A stretch of DNA of 18,002 bases, taken from positions 1-18,002 of the forward strand of contig NZ_CALLDG010000027.1 in the NCBI RefSeq assembly GCF_937999985.1, given 5' to 3'. The position numbers and the translations under genes were made by a program. This stretch comes from an uncultured Corynebacterium sp. Its GTDB lineage: Bacteria; Actinomycetota; Actinomycetes; Mycobacteriales; Mycobacteriaceae. The notes below the pieces were generated by a model. The model worked only from the letters and a program-made list of their open reading frames with translations. It ran no database searches and was not told the origin of the DNA. Positions 1 through 5,344 of this stretch are shown one piece after another (within the stretch, counting starts at the first letter, position 1; every line of letters starts with the position of its first letter).

Positions 1-130
1 GGGACATCCGGGCTTTCGCAAGCGCTTCCGTCGGGGCTGAAGGTGGGCCAAGCGGGCTCAAATGACAGGGTGTAGACGGCTTTGGGGCGCGTCGGTGGCA
101 GATCTACGGCGGGTATTCCTCGCCGAGGAA

Positions 131-196
131 TAAGAGTGTCGCCACTGGGGGCTAAGAGTACTGCCGCAGGGGGCTAAGAGTCTCTGCAATGGAAGT
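131..196. repeat. Three 22-bp tandem repeats upstream of the first gene
   Basis: TAAGAGT occurs at 131, 153 and 175, exactly 22 bp apart. The first two units share more: after TAAGAGT come a variable triplet, GCC, and a G-run ending in C, so GGGGGCTAAGAGT occurs twice (147-159, 169-181). The third unit has only the TAAGAGT core. A spacing of about two helical turns fits repeated binding of a protein on one DNA face, upstream of the gene at 388. The rest of 1-387 holds no gene I can support; the first ~75 bases could be the end of an upstream gene but I cannot assign a frame. Confidence 0.6.
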
Positions 197-227
197 TGTA
201 CGGGGCGCGAGCCTGGGCATTCCTGGC

Positions 228-233
228 TAGACT
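228..233 (+). promoter_or_regulatory. Possible -10 box (TAGACT)
   Basis: TAGACT, in the context TGGCTAGACT, matches the actinobacterial -10 pattern TAnnnT with an extended-10 TGn-like flank. I see no good -35 at 16-18 bp. It lies after the 22-bp repeats and 155 bp before the start at 388, so it would give a long leader. Weak call based on sequence pattern only. Confidence 0.25.
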
Positions 234-387
234 GAACGCGATCGCTCTCGGTGGTGATTTGCCGCACAGCGGAAACGTTGCTCGGAAGCGTTGAGCGGTG
301 GAGACGTCGCGTGGTGAAGTGCTAGGCAGCGGAGGATGCGCCGCCGAGACGGAAGAGTTCGAAGAAACAGCTGGTCAAGGAGGGAAG

Positions 388-1527
388 ATGGCGAGCAATG
401 AGCGCCCCGAAGGCGAGGTACAGCCCGCCGGGCAGGCTGGCGCCGGGCAAGCCGACGGCTCACCAGCCGGCATGCAAGCCGGCATGCAGGCTGCCGAGCC
501 CGAAGGGGAGCCGCGAGGCGAAGGTGCCGGCGCTCGCGGCGGCCGTGGCGCCCGTGGCGGACTCGTCGCGGGCCTCGCAGTGGGAGCCGCCGTCCTCGCC
601 ATCACGGTCGGTTTGGTGATGGGGCTAAACGGCGGAGATGGGGGCGTCCCTAAGAAAGGCGAAGAGAGCGCACCCGCCGCCAACACCGCCGCCGCGCCCG
701 ACAACGACGACAACGGCGGCAACGACAGCACCGACGGCGCAGACGCCACCCCGCCGACCGACGAGGAACAGCAGGCAAAGCTGGACAAGCTGGCGGCGGA
801 AGTCTCAAAGAAGAACAACGTGCAGGTCGGCGTGGCAATCCTCGGGCAGGAAGGCCCTCTGCACGCAGGCAAGCTCAACGAGGAAGGCGCCTGGTCGACG
901 ATCAAGGTGCCGATCGCCGGCGCGGTCGAGGAGAAGCTGCGCCACGCGGAAGCTCACGGCCAGCCCGCCCCGCGCGCCGCGATGGAAGCCGACATGGATG
1001 CGGCGATCCACTATTCGGATAATGACGCCGCGTTTCGGCTCTGGATGTATGTCGGCGACGGCTCGGACCGTACCGCCTCCTACAAAGTGCGCGACTACAT
1101 GCGCCGCGTAGGCGACCCGACGAACGCGGCGAAGCAGTTCGAAGATGGGGTTTACATCGGGTTCGGCGCGATTAAGTGGAAGCTGACGGACCAGGTGAAG
1201 TTCATGAACGGGTTCCGGTGCATGAATGGCTCCGACAAGGTGTTGGAGCGAATGGGGCACATCATCCCGGAGCACCGCTACGGGCTAGCGAAGATCAAGG
1301 GCGCGCAATTTAAGGGCGGCTGGGGGCCGGAGCCGGACGGGCGGTTCATCTACCGCCAGCTGGGGTTGGTGCCCGGCCCGGACGGGGAAATGACCCCCGT
1401 GGCGATTATGGCGATTCCCAACGATGGGTTGGAGCCGACTGCGTGGGATGGCGTGGATGCCTTGGCGAAGGAGCTGCCTGACGTGCTGGAAGGCGCTCCG
1501 CCGGCGAAGACGAAGGACGACTGCTAG
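388..1527 (+). CDS. Membrane-anchored serine hydrolase, beta-lactamase/PBP-like fold
   Basis: 379 aa. Start: ATG at 388 is preceded by AAGGAGG at 377-383, so I prefer it to the in-frame GTG at 298. Order: a Pro/Gly/Ala-rich cytoplasmic head (1-55), one membrane segment (about 58-80), a low-complexity Asp/Asn/Pro-rich linker (about 85-135), then the extracytoplasmic domain. That domain has the three active-site motifs of the penicillin-recognising family in order: S170-T-I-K173 (SxxK), S210-D-N212 (SDN), and K309-G-G311 (KTG equivalent). The SDN-to-KGG distance (99) is close to class A beta-lactamases (about 104). I see no clear ExxxN omega-loop motif, so efficient beta-lactam hydrolysis is not assured; a cell-wall peptidase or ligand-binding role is equally possible. 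It is convergent with tyrA, the two ends overlapping by 4 bp. Confidence 0.7.
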   Translation: MASNERPEGEVQPAGQAGAGQADGSPAGMQAGMQAAEPEGEPRGEGAGARGGRGARGGLVAGLAVGAAVLAITVGLVMGLNGGDGGVPKKGEESAPAANTAAAPDNDDNGGNDSTDGADATPPTDEEQQAKLDKLAAEVSKKNNVQVGVAILGQEGPLHAGKLNEEGAWSTIKVPIAGAVEEKLRHAEAHGQPAPRAAMEADMDAAIHYSDNDAAFRLWMYVGDGSDRTASYKVRDYMRRVGDPTNAAKQFEDGVYIGFGAIKWKLTDQVKFMNGFRCMNGSDKVLERMGHIIPEHRYGLAKIKGAQFKGGWGPEPDGRFIYRQLGLVPGPDGEMTPVAIMAIPNDGLEPTAWDGVDALAKELPDVLEGAPPAKTKDDC

Positions 1528-2660
1528 AAAATGCCGATCTGCGCACCCATGGACTCCGCCGAGCGGAGCTGATCCAGCCAACCCGGCGCCCCCGGCCGCA
1601 CGCGGATAATCGGTCGGTTGGAAGCATCGCCCTTGTTGCGGCCGGCGCGGGCCTCGAAGCGCCCGCGCGCGGCGTGGCCATCCTCGGCAAGGGTCTTCAA
1701 GGACCGATCCGGGTGGGCGATATCCTCCCGCGCGGCCTGCAGGAGCTCGATGGTCTGGTCCAAGGCCTCCAGCACGGCGGGGCGGTTGTTCTCCACCATC
1801 GCGCGCACCAGGTCCGGATCCGTGCCAGCCACGCGCGTGCCGTCGCGGAAACTTGACGCCGCCAGGCTCAGCGCCAGCGGACCTCCACTATCGCCGGCGA
1901 CTGCCAGCGCCTCGGCGAGGATGTGCGGCAGGTGGCTGACACGCCCCACGGCGCTGTCATGCCGACGCGCGATGGCGGGGATTACTGCCGCGCCGACCTC
2001 CTCGGCCAGCCCGACCACGCGCACCCACGTATCCAGCCAGCGCTTGCTGATCGCGTCGGCTTCGGCGCTGGCGCTCGCGCCGCCGGCCGCCGCCGCGCCC
2101 GTACTGCCGACCCCCGGCACGCTAGAACCTGCGTTGGCTGCGCCCGTGCGAGCCCCCGCGAGCTCCCGCGCGTTGTCATACGTCACCACCCAGACGGCCC
2201 CTCGGAACAGCCCGTGCATCGTCGCCTGCCAGCCCGAGTTCGCGGTGCCAGCCATCGGATGCCCGCCCACGAAGCGATCGGACATGCCCTTCGCCTCCAC
2301 GAGGTCGTGCACCTCCTGCTTCACACTGGTCACGTCGGTAAAGCCGCAGGTCGGGGCGTGCTGAGATATGGCGTCAAGAAGAAAGGACAGCGCGGGCATC
2401 GGCACGCCAAGGACCAAGAGCGCATCGGCCTCCTCGGCGCGGCGCAGCGTTGCCTCGAGGTCGGCGGACACGTCGTAGCCGTCGCGGCGCGCGCGGGTGA
2501 CGGTTTTCTCCGACCGATTCCAGCCGAACACGGGCCAGCCGGCGGCCTGCGCATCGCGCATCAGCGAGCCGCCGATCAGCCCCAGACCCAGGATGCACAG
2601 CGGACGGCGGTCCTCGGGGAGGGTGCTCAGGCGGTAGTCGGAAGAAATTTCGTGGCTCAC
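1524..2660 (-). CDS. tyrA: Prephenate/arogenate dehydrogenase
   Basis: 378 aa from GTG at 2660; the frame stays open upstream but runs into the divergent gene, and the family's N-terminus fits here. Catalyses the NAD(P)-dependent oxidative decarboxylation of the last steps to tyrosine; corynebacterial enzymes are known to favour arogenate, but the sequence alone does not decide the substrate. Visible: Rossmann motif GLGLIGG (25-31), DVTSVK (109-114), GGHPMAG (132-138), SHLPH (242-246). Odd: residues about 166-204 are an Ala/Gly/Ser-rich stretch between the catalytic HPMAG region and the C-terminal helical domain, absent from the usual compact enzyme. No clear Shine-Dalgarno before the GTG. 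Divergent from the TadA-associated gene, with 40 bp between starts. Confidence 0.9.
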   Translation of the reverse strand: MSHEISSDYRLSTLPEDRRPLCILGLGLIGGSLMRDAQAAGWPVFGWNRSEKTVTRARRDGYDVSADLEATLRRAEEADALLVLGVPMPALSFLLDAISQHAPTCGFTDVTSVKQEVHDLVEAKGMSDRFVGGHPMAGTANSGWQATMHGLFRGAVWVVTYDNARELAGARTGAANAGSSVPGVGSTGAAAAGGASASAEADAISKRWLDTWVRVVGLAEEVGAAVIPAIARRHDSAVGRVSHLPHILAEALAVAGDSGGPLALSLAASSFRDGTRVAGTDPDLVRAMVENNRPAVLEALDQTIELLQAAREDIAHPDRSLKTLAEDGHAARGRFEARAGRNKGDASNRPIIRVRPGAPGWLDQLRSAESMGAQIGIF

Positions 2661-2686
2661 GCTACCCAGTGTTCCACAAAGCCGAC

Positions 2687-2692
2687 TAGCGT
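2687..2692 (+). promoter_or_regulatory. -10 box for a probably leaderless transcript
   Basis: TAGCGT fits TAnnnT and lies 8 bp before the ATG at 2701, so transcription would start at or within a base or two of the start codon. Leaderless mRNAs are common in actinobacteria. The G-run at 2694-2698 could alternatively act as a weak ribosome site. Confidence 0.4.
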
Positions 2693-2700
2693 TGGGGGAC

Positions 2701-3264
2701 ATGAGCACCGACAGCTTCGACAACGGCGGCGCCGACGGCAGCGACGGCGGCGCCGACCGTGACAGCCGCGACGGCGGCGACCTGACCTTCGCCGTCTCCG
2801 CCATCCGCACCGACGGCCACTGGCACCTGCGCGAACTCCCCACCCGCGCGACGGAAAACCTGCCTGACCTCATCGCGGAGTTGCGAGCCTCGCGCGCAGA
2901 AGGCCCGGTCGTGGGGCTGCTGTGCATCGAGGACGACTGGTCCGTTGTGCTTCGCCCGGTGCCGAGCGGCGTGCGGATCCTTCTTAGTGACGCCACCGCC
3001 GCGTTGGACTACGACATCGCCAGCGAGGTGCTGGACACCTTGGACATCGACGAGCCTTCGGAAGAGGAGGCCGACGCTTCAGACGACCCGTGGCCCGAAG
3101 GCGACTTCGACCTGCTGGAGGACTTGGGTGCGAGCGAGCAGATAATGTCCATCATCTTCTACGACGATGAGCTGTACGGGGCGGAACAGGTTCTGCGCGT
3201 GGCGGACGAGCTGGGCTTCGCCGACGAGCTGACGGACCTGGTGGGCGTGGAGCTGGAGTTCTAA
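2701..3264 (+). CDS. tRNA adenosine deaminase-associated protein
   Basis: 187 aa, very acidic. Residues 1-28 are a Gly/Asp-rich head; the rest matches the actinobacterial family found beside tadA, with typical stretches LLSDATAALDYDIA, an Asp/Glu-rich middle (DEPSEEEADASDD), DFDLLEDLG and a C-terminal DELYGAEQVLRVADELGF segment. Molecular function is unknown; the family name reflects its constant neighbourhood. No membrane segment or catalytic motif is seen. It ends 3 bp before the likely tadA start, so the two probably form an operon, transcribed divergently from tyrA. Confidence 0.8.
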   Translation: MSTDSFDNGGADGSDGGADRDSRDGGDLTFAVSAIRTDGHWHLRELPTRATENLPDLIAELRASRAEGPVVGLLCIEDDWSVVLRPVPSGVRILLSDATAALDYDIASEVLDTLDIDEPSEEEADASDDPWPEGDFDLLEDLGASEQIMSIIFYDDELYGAEQVLRVADELGFADELTDLVGVELEF

Positions 3265-3267
3265 CCG

Positions 3268-3858
3268 GTGGGGGTGGAGTCGCAGGAGCGGCACGAGCGC
3301 GGGGACAGGGTGTGCGCGCCGGGCGCGCTGCGTTCGGGCGACGCTGAGGCGCGCAGTGAGGCTGAGGCTCAGGTGTGCGTTGGTGGCGGGTTGCCGCAGG
3401 CCGGCGAGGATGCGCGCGCGGAAGCGCTGATGCGCCGGGCCCTGGACATCGCCGCGGAGACCCCCGCCGGGGACGTTCCCGTCGGAGCTGTGATTCTCGA
3501 CCCGGACGGCCGCGAGCTGGGGCGGGGTGTGAACCGGCGCGAAGCCGACAATGATCCCACCGCACACGCGGAAATCCTCGCCATCCGGGAAGCCGTGCGG
3601 GAGCTCGGAGACGCCTGGCGGCTGGAAAACTGCACGCTAGTGGTCACCCTGGAACCCTGCGCCATGTGTGCGGGGGCGCTGGTCGGGGCGCGAATTGGCA
3701 GCATCATCTTCGGAGCCTACGAGCCCCGCACCGGGGCGTGCGGCAGCGTCTGGGATGTGCCGCGGGAGTCTCCACTGCACTGGGCGGAAGTCCGCGGAGG
3801 CGTGCTGGCCGGGGAGTGCGAAGAACTGCTGCGACAGTTCTTCGCCGACCTGCGCTAG
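3268..3858 (+). CDS. tadA: tRNA-specific adenosine deaminase
   Basis: Zinc-dependent deaminase converting A34 to inosine in tRNA-Arg(ACG). From GTG 3268 it is 196 aa; family members are about 150-160 aa, so the true start may be a later GTG (3310 or 3373) or ATG 3430, and the first ~45 residues are not conserved sequence. GTG 3268 has GGAG at 3255-3258. Motifs (numbering from 3268): the HAE zinc/catalytic motif, H100 with proton-shuttle E102, and P-C131-A-M-C134 as the other zinc ligands. DVPVGAVI and the C-terminal GACGSVWD and LLRQFFADLR stretches are typical TadA. Probably cotranscribed with the upstream acidic protein. Confidence 0.9.
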   Translation: MGVESQERHERGDRVCAPGALRSGDAEARSEAEAQVCVGGGLPQAGEDARAEALMRRALDIAAETPAGDVPVGAVILDPDGRELGRGVNRREADNDPTAHAEILAIREAVRELGDAWRLENCTLVVTLEPCAMCAGALVGARIGSIIFGAYEPRTGACGSVWDVPRESPLHWAEVRGGVLAGECEELLRQFFADLR

Positions 3859-4187
3859 GCGCCCTTCGCTGGTCGATCGCTAGACTTTTACGTTGCCGAA
3901 GCCTCGAACGGACATCCCAAGCGGATCAGGCCGCGAAGCCCAAGGGAGGGGTGAGGATGCGGAGGATGAGGGGGCGCCAATAAGTGTTATGGAAAAGTAA
4001 TGAGCGGTTCTGAACAGTGCTTTTGCGTTCAGAATGGGCGTCTGAGGGCTGGGGAGGCGGCTCAGCGGTGGCGAGGAATCCAGAACGACCCTACGTTGGA
4101 AATCGAGCGTCCTGGTCGTGCGAATGCTGCGGCTGGGGCGCACAAGTTAGAACAAAGTTAGCGACTAGAAGACACAAGGAGAGATCA
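3859..4187. other. Intergenic region, no gene seen
   Basis: 329 bp between tadA and the small MT0933-like gene. I find no RNA gene or convincing coding frame; short frames on both strands lack ribosome sites and family features. The last ~40 bp (GTTAGAACAAAGTTAGCGACTAG) hold TA-rich words that may include the promoter of the next gene. A clear ribosome site (AAGGAGA, 4177-4183) lies before ATG 4188. Confidence 0.4.
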
Positions 4188-4346
4188 ATGGATCTGAACA
4201 AGGCAAAGGATCTGGCAGGCGAGCACCGCGACAAGATTCAGGACGGTGCCGACAAGGCCATCGACAGCAAGCTGGACGGCGACAAGGCTGACAAGGCTAA
4301 GGACGGCCTGAACAAGGGTATGGACAAGGTCCTCGGCGACAAGTAA
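4188..4346 (+). CDS. Small MT0933/Rv0909-like 'antitoxin' family protein
   Basis: 52 aa, start ATG with ribosome site AAGGAGA 5 bp upstream. Highly charged and probably helical: repeating (D/N)KAKD, DKAID, GDKADKAKDG and KGMDKVLGDK words, no Cys, no membrane segment. This pattern matches the short actinobacterial proteins labelled MT0933-like antitoxin, in which repeated KAK/DKA words alternate with Gly. No toxin gene adjoins it, so the antitoxin label is only a family name; a stress-related (CsbD-like) role is an alternative. Followed by two hairpins. Confidence 0.6.
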   Translation: MDLNKAKDLAGEHRDKIQDGADKAIDSKLDGDKADKAKDGLNKGMDKVLGDK

Positions 4347-4372
4347 GGCCTGCTAGAGCTAAGGCCTGCTAG
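4344..4372 (+). repeat. Direct repeat overlapping the stop codon
   Basis: TAAGGCCTGCTAG occurs at 4344-4356 and 4360-4372, period 16; the first copy begins with the stop codon of the small protein. AAGGC at 4361 can also pair with GCCTT at 4378-4382. Confidence 0.5.
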
Positions 4373-4388
4373 GCGCAAGCCTTCGGCG

Positions 4389-4408
4389 GTCTCCCATGCG
4401 GAGACTTT
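4389..4408 (+). terminator. Short hairpin terminator
   Basis: GTCTCC (4389-4394), loop CATGC, GGAGAC (4400-4405), then TTT. Perfect 6-bp stem, about 40 bp after the small gene. Confidence 0.45.
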
Positions 4409-4439
4409 CTGCGCGGAGGCTAAAGCGCTGAAGCCGCAA

Positions 4440-4476
4440 GCCCGCTGCGAACTGGTGGAAGTTCGCGGCGGGCTTT
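4440..4476 (+). terminator. Strong intrinsic terminator
   Basis: 14-bp stem, 4440-4453 (GCCCGCTGCGAACT) with 4460-4473, one G-T pair, loop GGTGGA, followed by TTTC. Ends transcription from the small MT0933-like gene before the tRNA promoter. Confidence 0.75.
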
Positions 4477-4594
4477 CGCATGTGCGGGGCGTGCGCGGGG
4501 GACGTGTGGATGCGCGTGCGCGGATGTGTGCGGATGTGTGTGGGGGAAGTGTGCGGATGTGGGTGCGGGGCTCTCGTGTGCGCAGGGTGGGGTT

Positions 4595-4623
4595 TTGTTG
4601 CGAAAAAGTGGGGGTGTTACGCT
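4595..4623 (+). promoter_or_regulatory. Promoter of tRNA-Ser
   Basis: TTGTTG (4595-4600) and TACGCT (4618-4623) are 17 bp apart. The predicted start (~4630) is about 20 bp before the tRNA. The GT-rich stretch before it holds CGGATGTGTG twice in tandem (4521-4540) plus a related word at 4553. Confidence 0.5.
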
Positions 4624-4649
4624 AGTACGAGTCTGCAATCGCCGACCAT

Positions 4650-4738
4650 GGTGGCGTGTCCGAGCGGCCGAAGGTGCTCGCCTCGAAAGCGAGTGTTGTT
4701 AGTAGCAACCGAGGGTTCAAATCCCTCCGCCACCGCCA
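4650..4738 (+). tRNA. tRNA-Ser, anticodon CGA
   Basis: Acceptor stem GGTGGCG (4650-4656) pairs with CGCCACC (4728-4734); discriminator G at 4735 and encoded CCA 4736-4738. The anticodon arm CTCGC-CTCGAAA-GCGAG gives anticodon CGA (reads UCG). A long variable arm (TGTTGTTAGTAGCAACC region) and the T arm GAGGG-TTCAAAT-CCCTC complete a class II tRNA. Length 89 with CCA, as expected for tRNA-Ser. Confidence 0.97.
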
Positions 4739-4748
4739 AAAATTTTTT

Positions 4749-4795
4749 ACCGCGCGCTGTTTTCCGGTTGAACCGGGAGGTGGCGCGCGGTTTTT
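4749..4795 (+). terminator. Terminator of tRNA-Ser
   Basis: ACCGCGCGC (4749-4757) pairs with GCGCGCGGT (4783-4791), with an inner stem CCGG/CCGG (4764-4776), followed by TTTTT. It begins about 10 bp after the tRNA. Confidence 0.8.
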
Positions 4796-4869
4796 GCGTG
4801 CGCGGGGTTAGGTTTTGCCGGGCGCTCAGTCGCAAGGGGGCGGAAGTGCGCCCGGGGAGCTTCAATTTT

Positions 4870-4977
4870 GCGTGAGCGGGGTGCGCGGCCGGGTCCGCGA
4901 GGCGTGGATTCTGCGGGGCGGGGCGGGCGGCAGCGTCCGCGGGGGTTGGGAGTGCGTGAGCGGGGTGCGCGGCCGGG
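4870..4977. repeat. 24-bp direct repeat, 84 bp apart
   Basis: The same 24 bases, beginning GCGTGAGCGGGGTGCG, occur at 4870-4893 and 4954-4977. They lie in the GC-rich part of the 606-bp gap 4739-5344, which holds no supportable gene; otherwise that gap contains the tRNA terminator, the inverted-repeat element at 5014 and the leader of the transporter. Confidence 0.7.
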
Positions 4978-5013
4978 CGTGTAGGGCTGGGAATGAGGGG
5001 GCGCCGAAGCGGA

Positions 5014-5128
5014 AAATGTCCCAAATCTTCCACTCTGTTTTTATAACTTTCTGTTTCTGCAGGTCAGAAGGTTGCGAAAATTTGCCGCAAATCTGCTACT
5101 CGCCGAAAGTGGAAGATTTGGGACATTT
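5014..5128 (+). mobile_element. MITE-like element, copy 1
   Basis: 115 bp with perfect 21-bp terminal inverted repeats: 5014-5034 (beginning AAATGTCCCAAATC) and 5108-5128. The interior is AT-rich (TTTTTATAACTTTC) against the GC-rich surroundings and has no coding frame. A second copy, inverted, lies at 9898-10012; the first 39 bases of the element are identical between copies. No target-site duplication is evident. It may be a non-autonomous transposon remnant or an RNA/regulatory palindrome. Confidence 0.75.
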
Positions 5129-5344
5129 GCCCCTTGCGTTGTCTGCGACGGGGAAGTTGGGAAGCACGTCCGGCACGTCCACCTGGAAGCTTTCGCAACA
5201 CTCGTCACACCTGTCACAACCCACCTGGGCTTTTGGCTACTGTAGGATGTATATTTCGAGAACTGTCTGCGCCGTGGGAAGGCGCAACCACGAACGCAAA
5301 CGCAAGGTCCTACACACACTCAAAAGCCGGCGGAAGGTCAACCA

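Noticed and set aside
131..181. CRISPR-like reading of the 22-bp repeats
   Set aside because: Unit too short, only a 7-base core is constant, and there are no distinct spacers.
1923..2762. 279-aa plus-strand frame
   Set aside because: Antisense to tyrA, whose motifs are clear.
3880..4143. 87-aa minus-strand frame upstream of the MT0933-like gene
   Set aside because: No ribosome site, mixed composition and no recognisable feature.
4617..5033. 138-aa minus-strand frame containing VAEGFEPSVATNNTRFRGEHLRPLG
   Set aside because: It is the antisense reading of tRNA-Ser; this peptide is a well-known false protein over tRNA-Ser genes.
5014..5128. Intrinsic terminator reading of the inverted-repeat element
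   Set aside because: The arms are 73 bp apart, there is no T-run, and the full-length homologue at 9898 fits a mobile or repeat element better.
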